Shown piece after piece: positions 10,566 to 23,649 of a stretch of 64,000 nucleotides of DNA. Source of the DNA: Gambelia wislizenii (lineage: Eukaryota; Chordata; Lepidosauria; Squamata; Crotaphytidae); contig JAUMIR010000005.1 of NCBI GenBank assembly GCA_030847615.1, positions 171,644,596 through 171,708,595 of the forward strand, written 5' to 3'. Below the pieces are notes generated by a model that was given only the letters and a program-made list of their open reading frames with translations, was not told where the DNA came from and searched no databases. Position 1 is the first letter of the stretch. Each line of letters opens with the position of its first letter. The translations under genes and the position numbers were made by a program.

Positions 10566-10842
10566 AATTTAGGAAGACTTACATCCCCAGTAATGTATGG
10601 TTTGCTTCTGAGAGGCAGGACAGCAGCTGGCTTCTGATTCTAAGCCAAGAAGCCTTACAGGAATTTCCCATGTTCTTGTGGCCTTTCAGATAAGATGTGA
10701 CAACTTGTGGCTACTGAAATGAGAACCCAAAACTCAATCCTAATTTTCATTCAGTCTCTTTTGCAATCAAATAGAAACCTTTTTTTTAAAAAAAAATTCT
10801 TTAAAAGAGGAAGAGCTGGATGGGAAGTTGTCTTGCAACAGG

Positions 10843-10951
10843 GGTGGGATTTGTGCTGCCCTCCATAAATGTTTTGATGGCAAGTCCCAGCAGCCATAGG
10901 CAACATACAAGTGGTGTGGAATGCTAGGAGCTGGAATTCAACACTATCTAG
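10843..10951. mobile_element. GGGGTGGG-type MITE (decayed)
   Basis: Starts CAGGGGTGGGATT and ends GCCACCCCTG, with the usual middle CAAGTCCCAGCAGCC. Related to 52836-52968. Confidence 0.5.
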
Positions 10952-11043
10952 TGATGAATGCCACCCCTGACTTATACTGAGTCACACCATTGGTCCAGCT
11001 GGATCAATACAGACTACACCAACTCTGTCTTCAGTGTCTTTCC

Positions 11044-11493
11044 TGTCAGGATATTGGGACATATAATAGATTTAGTCTGTAAAGTCTGTAAAGAGCTGGA
11101 ATGTAACAAACAGTCTGCAGAGTACAGCAGAGAGAGAACTAGTTGCAGTTTGCAGAAAGCTAGCAAATGTATCAATATTGATGAGTTCTCATCTCTGGTG
11201 CAGAGCTGACTGGAGGATGTGCTAGGAATTCTGCAGAGCTGGGTATTTAGTTTGTCCTATAGAGCTGAACTGAGCAGTTCTGTTTTAGACCTCGATATGT
11301 GAAAATGTTTTCTCTTGAATGCTGTATATATCTGTAAATATTCTTCATTATGCCAAAGTAAATAGAAGTTTATTTTAGATACAAGCCTGTGTCTGTGCCT
11401 TTATTCTTATGCCTGAAGGAACAAATACTCTGCTGTTTATTTTTGCTGCCTGGACCTTTTGAAGAGGTACCTAGTGTGTGCTAACACCTGACA
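11044..11493 (+). mobile_element. Solo LTR with exact 5-bp target duplication
   Basis: This 450-bp sequence begins TGTCAGGATATTGG and ends AACACCTGACA (TG...CA). TTTCC occurs directly before it (11039-11043) and directly after it (11494-11498). Its 3' part, TTTTTGCTGCCTGG...GAGGTACC...CTGACA, resembles the LTR at 23650-24194, so both come from one family. A 5-bp duplication fits Gypsy, Copia, BEL or some ERV elements; the class is not decided. It carries no internal coding. Confidence 0.85.
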
Positions 11494-11498
11494 TTTCC

Positions 11499-13454
11499 CA
11501 GCCATCCATGAAGATTCAGGGACTGAACCTGGTAACTTTTGCCTTGTTACCCAAATTGCTAGCATCCGTGAAATTTCCACACATGTCCGAATATTAATTT
11601 GGGAAATTGAATGAGCTCAAATTGGCATGTGAGAGGGTCGGGTAACTGTGGGGATCTTTTGATCTAAGTATAACAGTAATCACTGAACAGACTCAAACCA
11701 GAACGTACAACTAGATGATTTTTTATTGGAATTTAGTCTTAACAGCATTCACACTAACCCTCAAGCTTCCAGCAACCATGCAAGTCTATCAAAGAAAGTA
11801 GGAAATATTTAGATAGAGGAATAGAGTGAGGGAATTGCAGGTTATATTGTACCGAGCCCAGAGGGCTGAGATCATGAAGTAAACCAGCAGAGAGGTGGTC
11901 CATAAGGCAGAATGATAGTTCAGGCTGCTGTGGAGTCAGCAAAAAAAGGGTCTGTGCACACTTTGGTGGTATTTTAGGGTGATATTTATATTTGATATTT
12001 CCCCTAAAGGGACAGGATTTAGAGTGGAATACAATGATTCTCAGAGTTTCCCAGGCTAAAACAAAGGGTTCTTTGGAAGAGTTAATAATTGTTGATGGGT
12101 GATACAGTTGGAATTGAATAGGAGCAGGCAACTTTTATTGTGAGGAGTGTTAGGGAGGAAAAAACTATTTTGCAACCATTGAGGACTCTGCTGTTTTTTA
12201 GTGGATTAGTGAATGATTCACCTCCAGATGGTCTCAGGAAATACCTTGACCTTGATATGACTTGTTTGAGGAATTTCCAAGGCTTCTTCTTAGGTTGTGC
12301 ATAACTTAGGTTGTGCATAACTTAGGTTGTGCTTTTGCAGGTCCCTGGTTTACTTGCAAACCACGTGAAAGACCACAACAAGTCAGATTATTAAATATTT
12401 GCCAATTATGTGATATTTCAAGATGGGAGCTGTCAGGGTAGGTAACAGCCTATATATGCTCTAAGTTATAGCCTTTCCTATTCTTAGAAACTTCTTTAAG
12501 CTAAAAGCTACTGAAATCTGCTCTGCTTTCTCTATGGATTTTGCACCCTGAGTTTTTAGCTGCAGATAAAGAAATGCACTTAAAATATCTTTCCACACAA
12601 AGCTCCCTAACACTCAGTTTTTAAAGTTAGAAACCAATGCCTCCAAGTTACAATAATATGCTTTTCTGTGGTCTCCAAGCTCTTGAAAGAATGATATGTG
12701 AAGAATTCCTGTACCTTTCTTGGCTTGAGCATTTCCCCCTTTTGGTTGGAGAGACTGTGTTATCCTTCCAAAATACATTTTGTCATTCCCCTGATCCTCT
12801 GGTTCTGCATCCGCTCCTTAGGGCTATATTATTTGTGCTAATCGTTCACTCTTCCGTGACACAGTCAAGGATAATTAACAGTTCCATTCCTAAAACTTTG
12901 TCCACCCTCAAGGATATTTCACCTTTTGGCATTTAACACTTAAGAAGACTCCAGGCCATTTTCATAAGCCTGCTCCTTTGAACCGAATCTTATAACCAAA
13001 CCCTTCAGGCTTCTCTTAAAGCTGCAGCAGTGATAATACCAACTCTGTGATTATAGTCTCTCTGTGTGTGTGTTTTTATTTTTTTTAAAGTTTGACTTCA
13101 GTAGGATTATTTAAGGGAAAGACTGCCAAATTATTCCTTTGCACACTGACTAACTCATTCCTCTCTTTGCTGTTCCATTACAGAAGAAGTATTGCTATGC
13201 CTTAATGTTGCTAAATTCTCAAATGGTGCCCAGCAATGAGAGCAGCTGGAGGAGTGCACAAGATTTAGTTTTATTCTCTTCATATTTTACAGCTGGTGAA
13301 AATGGGGCAGAGGAAAATGTGGTAATTTCTTTCATTTTGAGAGGTATTTTTAACCCACATTTCTAAACTCCCTGTAGTGAAAAAGGAAGGGGAGAAGGAA
13401 GCATCAGTGAGAAAAAGAAAAGAGTGAGAGTACACAGAAGTACGTAGTCTCGGG
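11499..13454. other. Intronic sequence with a 19-bp tandem repeat
   Basis: Near 12285-12335 the unit TTAGGTTGTGCATAAC is repeated about 2.7 times with a 19-bp period. A TGTCAGGGTAGG word at 12431 resembles an LTR start, but no partner end was found. Otherwise unique sequence. Confidence 0.5.
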
Positions 13455-13672
13455 TTGCTGCCACAGTGCAGAAACAAGCCAGTTTGGCACTTCTTTTAAC
13501 TGCCATGACACAATGCTATGGAATTCTGGGGTTTGTAGTTTTGTGAAATATTTAGTCTTCTCTGTTAGAGAGTTCTGGTGCCACAACAGACTACAAATCC
13601 CAGGATTCCATAGAATGGAGCCATGATAGTTAAAGTGGTGTTAGGCTGCATTATTTCTGCAGTGTGGCAGCA
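13455..13672. mobile_element. Palindromic MITE, GCTGCCACA family, copy A
   Basis: The ends GCTGCCACAGTGCAGAAACA and the reverse complement of GCTGCCACACTGCAGAAATA bracket a long inverted repeat. The CTGGGGTTTGTAGTTTTGTG left half pairs with the ACTACAAATCCCAGGATTCC right half. About 85 percent similar by eye to 18744-18965. Confidence 0.75.
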
Positions 13673-15354
13673 GCCTCAATCTTGGTTCCCTAGCCACCTG
13701 CAGGAAGAAGAATAGGCATACAGATATCCCTTACAGGGAAATGTATCACATACTTACTGTAAGGCCTATGAAGTGCTTTGAACAATAGATGTACACAACA
13801 ACATTTCTGTGGAATAGCAATTCCAGATTTGATGATCTAGTCTGGAAAGTTTCAGGATTTATTTATTTTTTTGATAGCCATTTCACATAAAAGCAGATTA
13901 GATCTAGAGATATTCATATGAGTTAATTAATGGACCACTGATATAACACTGCTAAGTGACCATTTTTGTAACTAGCAGCATTGTTTCCTCTTGTGTGTGA
14001 TGTGCTAAAAGCTTCCAGTCATACTTGCCTAATATTTGAATTTACAGGATGTGCTTGTGAGGTGGGCAATGTAGGGCGATTAGTCTAGTAAGGTTAATAG
14101 AGTTCTTTTGTCAGCTGTATGCTGATCTGTTCTGGGTTTCACTGCCATGGAAGGGTGGCAGCCCAGAAAGGAAAGGGAGAGGCAAAACTGAGAGTTGGAG
14201 CTCTTCTGTAGTAAAGGCATGTTCTGGACCCTGGGCAAGACTAAAGGAGCTGTTCTGGAATCATAGCTAGAAACCCTGCAGATAAGGCGAAAGGACATGT
14301 TATCTCAGCATTGGTCTACAGCAGCAGCAGCAGCTGCCAGATTTTATGCTCTGCCCAAGAAAGCCAGTCTTTGAACCTTGCCCCTTGAGCGTTGCATTTG
14401 ACTACGTAGCTTAAAGGATCAGTGTTTTTTCCCCCCTCTTCTCTATTTATCTTTTGTTTTATTTTGCAGTAGTTGTTGGTTTCTCTTAGGGCAGGGTGCA
14501 TCAACAGGCCCACAGGTCATCCCCACCCCCTTTGGACACAGTAAAGGCCACATAGACTGTCAACAATTCCAGAAAAGAAAGAAAACACTGAGTGACCAGA
14601 AGTCTGTTTTTCTCCCATGGAGAAGCAGGGTGTTTGTTTGCTTGACACAAAACAGTGGAGGGAGGACCTATAACACATTTAGAAGGCCAATTGCTACTCA
14701 GATAGGCTTTCAGGAGTGTCAGTTAACTCTTTTCCCAGAAAAATGCTGGACTGGGAGATTTGGGGTGGGTTGGAGGCCATGAAAAACAACTGTGGGGGCC
14801 ACTCTTTGCCTACCCCTTTTCTAGGGCAAGGTTGGGGTACCTCTTTCAGTCAAAGGGCCAAATTAAAAATCATGGCCCTTCTTTGTGTGGGGAGGGGTAT
14901 TCCAGCAGTGATCAGGGCTGCAGGCAAAAGGATATGTCCCCAAATAGTTGAATATTTTAGCTTGAAGCTTTTCTTGCTGGTGACTTAGGCAAGCAAGTTC
15001 AATATTTTAGAATGGGGAACAAACTTGCTTTGATAGTGGTATCATATAGGGTTTGGCCATCTGGAGACGCCTAAGGCACTGCACTTGGACTTCAGGAGGG
15101 TCTGATCTGGTCCCAGGGCCTGACATTTGCTGCTTTGTTCTGGAATATTCCTTACCCCCCCCCTTAACTGGAATAGTCCAAGATCCATTTCATATCCTCA
15201 TGATGAAGATAGCAAGATACAGGAGCAAAAGCAAAGACCACTAATCAGGAAGGATCTGGGAATTAGTATGTGAGGCACATCTGTATTGTCTCTTCCTCTG
15301 GATCATGTGTATTTTATTGGGCAAAGGGAGTAGCTGTGCCAACTCAGTGGCCTC
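13673..15354. other. Intronic sequence, no feature recognised
   Basis: Contains a short CAG run at about 14319-14333. No gene seen. Confidence 0.5.
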
Positions 15355-15455
15355 TGATTGTTAGTCCCAACTAGAAGAGACTCATTGAAGTGATGATTTA
15401 CCAAATCCCATTGATTCACTGGGTCAGCTCTAATCGTACTGTCAATTGGATTTGA
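15355..15455. mobile_element. Palindromic MITE fragment (CCCATTGATTCA type)
   Basis: A left half TTAGTCCCAACTAGAAGAGAC and a right half ending GTACTGTCAATTGG, with CATTGA and CATTGATTCACTGGG in the middle. A related half copy is at 36620-36690. Inverted-repeat structure was judged by eye. Confidence 0.45.
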
Positions 15456-16337
15456 GCTAGCAACTGTAGGAGTAATGAGTCTAAAAATATAAAATTGTAT
15501 TAAAAATTCCAGGATCTAGTCCTTTTAAAAAGCAACAAGAATTATCTCCTTTAAAAAGAGAGTTAAAAATAATTCATTTACTTTTAACTTCATGCAGAGT
15601 GCACTTAAGAATGCTGACTTAGGCTCAATTAAAATTTAAAAAAGTGTATTCAGAGGTCTGAGATGACTCAGTTAAATTAGACTCATTACAAAAACAAAGG
15701 AGTCAGTTTAAAATGCAAATCAAAGTTTACTGAAAGTATATCAATCTCAATCTACATACTAAAACAAACTTTAAAAAGAGGTTCCTAACTAACTAATGGT
15801 ATTTAGGGTAGGAAAACTCACCAGCCTACAGCGGTAGAAGGCTGCATGGTGAAATATCATAGCATGGTTACACGAAAGATGGCTTAAGATGTCCAAGGTG
15901 GCTAAAGATGGAGTAAGATGGCTCCTGCCTCATGGAGACTCAAACTTAAAAGAGAACTTACACAAAGTAATAAAATTTAAATTAGGCCATGTGTTGAATG
16001 ACCCGGCACTCCAGTTGGCTGGAAGTGCCCAGTGAAATAAGAGAAAGGGAACTTGGGAGAACAAAAGGCATGCAGGGAAAAACCCTAGACTTATCTTAGG
16101 ATGTGAATGAGGTACACAAGATTGCTTTTACATTACAATGATTATTTCCCCACATACTACAGCAACTTTAGTCAGGATTATGATATAGTGTTCTTCATTT
16201 TGTGTAGGCTTATTAAATTCCAGATAGTTTTATATAAGAAATTGAAACCATATTTTATAAAAGTTACTTTTTTTCGATTACATCTCCCAGAATAACCCAA
16301 ACGATATGATGAGTGACTAATGTTGATGGGGAAACAT
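15456..16337. other. Intronic sequence, no feature recognised
   Basis: A-rich sequence with repeated TTTAAAAAGAG-type words; possibly an old unclassified repeat. No coding. Confidence 0.4.
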
Positions 16338-16918
16338 GGGAGATTATCAGACACGGATAACGTGGTGCCAGAATAATGACAGCAGAACCCAAAGGATGCC
16401 AATATCAAACAGTGTTGTCCTTTTATGTTCCACTGTTGTTATTCTGGCATTTCTTTTTATTGATGGGCCGAGCTGTGAATAGATCACCTGTCCCGTTTTG
16501 GTGCCAGCATTGCCAGCGTGTGAAACATCAAGCCATTTAACTCATATGAATGCAGCATCAATGGCCAGTCCGGTGTGAATACTTCCGGGTGATAATGTGC
16601 CATCCAGGTAAGTGATGCACTTTTTAAAACCTTCCTTGGTTTACTTGGAAGTTTTAAAGTGTGTTTATGTGCTTTTTGTCACTTTTGATGTTTTATTTTT
16701 TTTTGTTTGTTTTATGTTTGAATTTCCTGTGTGACGAAGTCTCACAGGATTTCAAACAAGGAAGTGAATGGGGCTTTGTTCACTTTCTCTTCTTCATTAT
16801 CAGGGAAGCCTTCTGCTGGGAGAGAAGGTAAGTGTGGTGGGGCGTTCTTTTGCTGGCATAAAAATGGATTTTTTAATGCTCGAAAAAAAAGTCTTGAGGG
16901 GATTGTCTGATAAAGTCC
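16338..16918. mobile_element. Small DNA transposon, GGACTTT/TCAGAC family, copy 2
   Basis: Begins GGGAGATTATCAGACA and ends TGTCTGATAAAGTCC. Contains the shared inner word TTATTGATGGGCCGAGC at about 16458 and a GTGTGAAACAT segment. About 580 bp. Target duplication not evident (CAT versus TTG). Confidence 0.65.
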
Positions 16919-17368
16919 TTGGAGTTATAGCCTTAAAAGCTAACTTCTACAGCTCTACCTAAAACTCAACCCATCCTTTTCCAAATAGCAATTAATATTG
17001 TGCTAATATTGATACCACCTCCTCCAAAAATCTTCAAGTTTATCTACTTGCTAATACTGACAGATGCAGTCCATTTAATTCAGATAAGGCTTGATCTGCA
17101 TAATCACTAAAGTAATGACTCTGTTTCTAAAATAACTTTTGAATATTAAAAAAGAGAGCCAATTATCTTTCCTGGCTGCTAGCCTGAAAGGTAGAATTGG
17201 GTCAAACATATTTTGTTTACTGTGGTAAATGTACATAATGTTTCTTTTCATATTTCACTCTTGGCCACTCCATCTGTATGTACTTTTAAGCTAGAAAGAG
17301 ATTAGGTCAGTGTGATGACAGACCATTCTTCAGTTCATTTTTAACATGTTAAGAAAGAACAGTGGAAT

Positions 17369-18246
17369 CATAGAGTTGGAAGAGATAACAAGGGCCATCC
17401 AGTCCAACCCCTGCTATGCAGGAGTACACAATCAAAGCACTCCGGACAGATGGCCGTCCAGCCTCTGTTTAAAAACCTCCAAAGAAGGAGACTTCACTAC
17501 ATTCTGAAGCAACATATTCCACTGTCAGAGAGCTCTTACTATCATGAAGTTCTTACTAATGCTTAGGTGGAATCTCTTTTCCTGTGGTTTGAATCCTTTG
17601 CTCTGCATCCTACTAGTCTCTCAAGCAGCAAGAAACTATCTTGCTCTATCTTCAGTATGGCATTCTTTCAGATATTTAAACATGGCTATCATATCACCTC
17701 TTAACCTTATCTTTTCCATGCAAAACATATTCAGCACCCTAAGCTGCTCTTCATAGGACATGGTTTCCACACCTTTTACCATTTTGGTCTTCCTCCTCTG
17801 GACACATTCCAGCTTGTCAATATCCTTCTTGAATTGTGGTGTCCCAAACTAGACACAGTATTCTAGGTGAGGTCAGATCAAAGCAGAATAGAATGGTACT
17901 ATTATTTCCTGTGAACTAGATACTATATTCACCATACTCTTGTTGAAACAGCCTAGAACTGCTTTGGCTTTCTTACCTGCTACATCACACTATTGACTCA
18001 TGTTCAACTTGTAGTGTACAAAGACTCCTAGATCCCTTTCACATGTACTGTTGTCAAGCCAAGTGTCACCCATCCTATATCTGTGCATTTCATCTTTTTC
18101 TGACCAAGTGTAGTATATTACATTTCTCCCTGTTGAAATTCATTTTGTTCATTTTGGCCCAGCTCTCTAATCTGTTAAGGCCATTTTGAATTCTGATCCT
18201 GTTCTCTGGTGTATTAGCCATCCCTCCTAATTTGGCGTTGTCTGCA
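17369..18246 (-). pseudogene. CR1 LINE fragment, old
   Basis: The + strand reads ATCATAGAGTTGGAAGAGAT then a CCATCCAGTCCAACC stretch, the reverse complement of a CR1 3' end. CR1 RT sequence follows for about 850 bp in the same layout as 9541-10226, but with many stops and changes, so this is an older copy. It extends further 5' than the 9.5-kb copy, to about 18246, where a GGAAA microsatellite begins. Confidence 0.85.
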
Positions 18247-18287
18247 GGAAAGGAAAGGAAAGGCAAGGAAAGGAAAGGCGGGGGAGG
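18247..18287. repeat. GGAAA-type microsatellite
   Basis: Seven or so GGAAA/GGCAA units directly after the CR1 fragment. Confidence 0.9.
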
Positions 18288-18743
18288 GAAGCTCTGAATA
18301 TGTTTCTATTATATTTAGAAATTATACCAATCAACCGATATGCCAGATCTACCTTTCTGAATTTCAGGTTATTTTTACATAAAATTGTCTTGATAAAGAT
18401 CTGTTCCATATCATGTTAGACTTGATATGGATATGTGTATTCTATTTAAATTTGCCTTAAATGTGTTCTGTTATATTTAATTTTTCACCATGTGTTTTTT
18501 CCCTATTGTTTTGGCCTTAAAAACTCAATAACAGATTATTTCACCCAAACCTTGGCATATAAACTTCAGTTTTCTGGATCAGACTGAAGGTTCATTTGTT
18601 CCAATATTCTGTCTTGTGTAGTGTCCAGGTGCCCCTGGACAGCCTGCAGACAACAGGGGATGGATTACAGCTGTAGCATTGTAATCAAGATAGGGAGCTA
18701 TGAAGCAGGGAGTGACTAGATCTAGAAGCCTCCCCCCTCAATG

Positions 18744-18965
18744 GCTGCTGCCACACTGCAGAAATAATGTAGTTTAACACTGCTTTAACTGCCATGGCTC
18801 AATGCTATGGAATCCTGGGGTTGGTAGTTTTGTGAGATATTTAACCTTCTCTGTCAGAGAGCTCTGGTGCCACAACAGACTACAAATCCCAAGATTCCAT
18901 AGGAGGGAGCCATGATAGTTAAAACTATATCAAACTGCATTATTTCTGCAGTATGGCACCAGCTA
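18744..18965. mobile_element. Palindromic MITE, GCTGCCACA family, copy B
   Basis: The ends GCTGCCACACTGCAGAAATA and the reverse complement of a nearly identical sequence enclose a palindrome with CAATGCTATGGAATCCTGGG on the left and CCCAAGATTCCATAGG on the right. Same family as 13455-13672. Confidence 0.75.
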
Positions 18966-18968
18966 GAT

Positions 18969-19190
18969 GGACTTTATCATAGTACATGGTTATAGCGCTA
19001 TGATTCCACTTTAGCTGCTATGTCTGCCTCCTGTGGAATTCTGGAGTTTGTAGTTTAGTAAGGCCTAAGAACTCTCTGGCTGAGAGTTCTAATGGCCCTC
19101 CCTAAACTGCAAATCCTAGGATTCCACAGGAGGCGCCATAGCAGTTAAAATGGAATCATAGCACTATAACAGTATAGTGTGATAATCTCC
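18969..19190. mobile_element. Palindromic MITE with GGACTTTATC terminus
   Basis: A 222-bp inverted repeat beginning GGACTTTATCATAGTACATG and ending with the reverse complement of GGAGATTATCACAC. The inner arms carry TTATAGCGCTATGATTCC and its inverted partner. It sits 3 bp from the previous MITE. The first ten bases match the 570-bp family, suggesting one mobilising enzyme. No clear target duplication (GAT versus TAA). Confidence 0.7.
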
Positions 19191-19193
19191 TAA

Positions 19194-21587
19194 ATCTCAG
19201 TTCCCTAGACTTCTGCAATGCAAAGAATAATCATACAGACATTCCTTACAGGGAAATGTATCACATAAGGCCTATGAAATGCTTTGAACAATAGAAAGTG
19301 TTGTATAGATATCAAGAACTATGACTATGGTAAGATGTGACCCAAACTATTTAGCTGCTTGAGGCAGAACAGCAAATAGTACCCCTTCCCAATCAAGATG
19401 TATTACCCAAGGCTGACCAAGTTATTTTGCCATATGAGACAGAAAAAAAAAACCCTTCATGACCCTGTAAGTAAAAACAAAAAACAAACAAACCAAAAAC
19501 AATAAATTGATGACTAGCCATTACCTGCCTTTTCATGAACCAGATATTTGAGGTCCCTGCCTCTGTCTAATGGTAGGGCTAGTCCCAGTAATAATAATGG
19601 TATGTATCTAATCTACTTTCTTTTGTTCTACTGTTCTAGTAATCCGAAAGCTTCTACTCCTGGATAAAGAGTTATCAGTCAGCTGTCATGACACATAGGT
19701 GAAGGATAGCACTAATACTTTTGAAAAAGCCCACAAGCTATTTTCTCAAGTAGTGCATCATCAATTTATTGCCACATTTAGTAGCACTAAGTAAATTATG
19801 TGCTACTGGAAGAAATTTTCTTCTTCTGTTGGAAATTACTATTTGCTACTGCTGAGGCACTACTGCTGCAGCCACCTGAGAAAAATGAAGACAGAAGTGT
19901 TAAAATAAATATTTTTGTTATGTTGGCTGGCCCTGGGTACTGATATTTGCATGACAGAAGACAATCTCTAGCTAGCTGCTATTTTCCTGATTGTTTACTG
20001 AAAACATTAGCTTTGTACATAAACCCACAGAAACTAATAACCTGCAATTACACACACACACTGTACTGCTGTGAGCTCATGGAGGAAGGATGAAGAATGA
20101 TGCTGGGCATGCAGTGGAGGATTTGTTCCTTCAGGACTGTACTTGTTTCCTTTGCTGTAGTATGCACAGAGCAAAGGCGGTGTTCCTCATCTCTCTTCTG
20201 CTAGACCAGGCATTTGCCTCCACCTAGTTCCTGCTTAGCTGTGGCTCCCAGGCTAATGCTGCAGCTAAAGGTGGTTAGAATTCTTGACTTATATTAATTG
20301 GGATGCAAATAAGGGATTTGCACACAAAGGCAAGAAGTGATTTTTTCTTTTGGTTTGACTGTAGGAGACCACTACCACCAGAGGCACTGTTTTCTAATGA
20401 CATAGAGGCATTCCTCTTAGACAGTGGGATCTATAGCAGAACAACCATCTGGCAGTTCTCTTCTTTACTTGCATGTCATGGAAGCGATCCAATACTAAGT
20501 TTACTTTCACCTTAAAAGTGGCAAACCTTTTGTTTGGGAATGGTGAGAGTCTGGAGTTGATCATATACATGTCCATAGGGAAAGCAATTGCAGAATAGCA
20601 AGAAGGAAAGCTATGAGTTTGTTCCATCAGCTAGCATGAGAAATGCCCAGGCCTAGATGACTTGAAGTATACCTTTCTGCTGTTTTTTTTTTTTTAAATG
20701 TTATAAATACAGAACTTAAGACAAGTTTTCAAAATCACAGAATGAGGAAGGTTGCAGAGGAAAAACAGGTCAGGCAGCCATTAATAACAAGGAGCTGTAG
20801 AATAAAACAACAAAGGTGTGTTATATAACCAATTAAATATTAAAACTAAAACAAGAGAGGAAAGTAAAAAAAGGAAATTGTTGAGGATAGCAAATCAGTT
20901 GGGGATAGATTAGCCTGTGGGGTGGTTCAAGGGTGGGAGAAAATGTGCACTTATGCTGAAAGTCTTTGGGCATACTGATGACCTGACCCACATAAAGTGA
21001 ACGGATCTCTCCTTCCTTATGTAAGTAGTTAGACAATGAACAATATAAGGGAGTGAGAACTTGATAGTGAGGATCTAGATTATGGGGATTTGCATGCCTT
21101 GTGTCTTTATTGGGAGTAGAAATGGTACCAAAAGACAGTAGTTTGCTTACTCTTTCTGCAACAGTATCAACTAAAGGGTAGGCACCAACGTGCTTTGTAA
21201 TGATTTTATCTCCCAGCTTCTGGGGCTGGAATATTCCCTTTACCTATAAGAATTTAAATAAAGCTGTGATGACTGATTGCACAAATAAGGCAAACTATGA
21301 GTGATGGTTATGCCAAGCCTCCTTGCACAGTAACTGCATGGATAGCACCTGGCTTATGAGGGGCCTTGGCAGGAACCTTGTTCTTATTTTACAACAATGG
21401 TGTATGATGGGATCTGTATCAAATGTGGATGATGTAACACAGTCCTTGCCCAGAATGACTGCACTCTACAAAAAAGCATGAGTGTGAGATGGTAAAGATT
21501 CCCAAAGAAGGCTAAATTAAGAGAAAGAGAATTCAGAGATTTGACTGGAAACATAATATAAAGAACAGTCAATTTACAGTGAGAGTC
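19194..21587. other. Intronic sequence, no feature recognised
   Basis: No gene, LINE or clear SINE. Small homopolymer tracts at 19443 and 20684. Confidence 0.5.
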
Positions 21588-21811
21588 AGTGTGGTGTAGT
21601 GATTTTAGTGTTGGACTAGGACTCTGGAGACTAGGGTTCAAATCCCCACTCAGCCATGGAAACCCACTGGGTGATCTTGAGCAAGTCACATTCTCTCATC
21701 CTCAGAGGAAGGCAATGGCAAACTCCCTGAATAAATCTTTCCAAGACAAACCCGGGATAGGTTTACCTTAGTGTCGACATAAGTCAGAAATACATTGAAG
21801 ACACACAGCAA
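21588..21811 (+). mobile_element. tRNA-derived SINE (GTGTAGTG head), full length
   Basis: The tRNA-like head has an A-box region GTGGTGTAGTGATTTTAGTG and a B box GGTTCAAATCC at 21635-21645. The body follows with CATGGAAACCCACTGGGTGA, CAGAGGAAGGCAATGGCAAA and a final ATTGAAGACACACAGCAACA. Wording of this kind is common in squamate genomes (recalled). It was transcribed by RNA polymerase III when active. Confidence 0.85.
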
Positions 21812-23644
21812 CAATTTACAGTGGATTTTGGCATCATTTTTAAAAAAGCTGTGCCATAAGAAAGTAGGTCCTATTTTTTTTAAAAAAAAACAAACCAAAT
21901 ACCTAATACAATTATTACTTAACCCAATGTCTTATTACTTAACACAATGTGTAACTCTCATATCTATAATTTAAAGACTTTGACCTAAATCAAATTGCTG
22001 GAGTAGACTATTACAATCATTTTTTGACTTGTTAACACTTATATGGAACCAATAGTTTCAGTAAGTCTGCTGTAGATGGTCCTAGCAACTGGATGTAGGC
22101 CTTTGAAACCTGCACTGATCCTTCCTTGATAAGTTTTTCTTAAGACAATCCAACTTCAAACAATGAAGGAAAGAAGATGGCAGGTATATATGTTACAGTA
22201 ATCACAGCTTGAAAGTTTAGACAGTGGATTGAATTAATAGTCATACTCAGAGCAGACTCACTGAAGTTAGTCATAAGCTGCACTCTGCAGGTCCATAGCA
22301 CTCTGAACAACAACAATAAAAGCATGAAAGGTTACATGAGACAGTCACTGGGAAGAGCTCTGAGACAATCAGCCTGTGCAGTGTGCTGCATTAGGGAAAA
22401 TAAATCTATCTGATATTCATACATTGTGCATTGTCTGGAGAAGGTGCATACTTTTTTCCCCTCCCCACATCTCTTATAACATGAAGTCATGATCAAATTA
22501 AGTATTGGTAAAAGCAAGACAGATCAAAGAAATGAATCCTTCAATGCAGTACATAAAAAATTAAGTTGGTTACTTCTACAAAATATGGTGATTTAGATGG
22601 CTTTAAAAAGGAATTAGAAAAATGCATGGATGATTAGTTTATCAGCGATTTGAGACTTTCTATCAGGGTTAGGCTGTCATCCAGATGCTAAATAACTACC
22701 ATTCAGCACTTATCATTGAAATTCAATAACATCTGGAGGATAACAGGTTACCCTTCCCTGCTTCATAGCTAAACTACACTTTGGATTTCAGAGATATTTA
22801 GATTAGTCAGTTGCTAGACTAGGCAGAAAGAAGAAGGGAGAGCTGTTGACTCATTGGGGTTTGTAGGAATTTGAATTACCAGTTACTGTACTAGGGACAA
22901 AGAACAAGGGGAGCACTGTTGTGGTCTTACCATGAACAGGTGTGGCCAATTTTGAGAACTACCATGGTGGACTATATTTACTCTATCTCTTAAATTTATG
23001 CCCCATCTTCCTTTACAAAATGGCATTCAATATGGCTAACAATAGTGAAACTCAATAAAAGCAGAAAGGCTCTTTAATACGTAAACACAGATTATTATTT
23101 TTTTAAAAGACAACAATTAAAAAAAACAAAACACTCAACCAGATAAAATTTCCTTCAGGACACAGTCAACTTAAATGTCAAAGGCCTGTCAGTTTTTTTA
23201 AATTATTATTTATTTTTGAATGCTTGGCCTGTCACCAATAGACATAGAGCTTGCCTAGCATAGCAAGGGAATTCCAGAGCCTGGATGTGGCCACCAGAAC
23301 TTTGGGCTCATTCAGAAGGGTTCTTATTTTGTTGTTAAGAAATCAGAAAATAGGTCAATTGCCTAAGTAGCTAAAAACAGGATCTTGCTCGAGTGTAATC
23401 CTTGAGGTATAAGGCTATCTAGGTCATCAGTGTGCAGATAAAAGGATTATGGTAGTGGCAGCTGGTCCCAGTGCTTTCTACCATGTATCTAGGGAAATGC
23501 CATTATCGTTTGTCTCTAAGGAAAGGGGACGGGGAGGAGAACATGACATTTCTTTTGTTCATAAGTGTTATGCTTGTTTTCCTTTGTCAGAAAAACATAA
23601 AGCCCCAAACCAAAATATACAGCAATTGAGGTAGATGATCAGAT
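21812..23644. other. Intronic sequence; possible LINE 3' remnant
   Basis: The stretch 22975-23290 resembles a decayed LINE 3' UTR in minus orientation (TTTATGCCCCATCTTCCTTT). The rest is unrecognised. Confidence 0.35.
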
Positions 23645-23649
23645 ATTAT

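Noticed and set aside
12431..12460. TGTCAGGGTAGG as the start of another LTR
   Set aside because: No partner CTGACA end or target duplication found downstream.
21588..21660. Possible tRNA gene
   Set aside because: The tRNA-like head with B box is followed by a SINE body and cannot fold as an intact tRNA.
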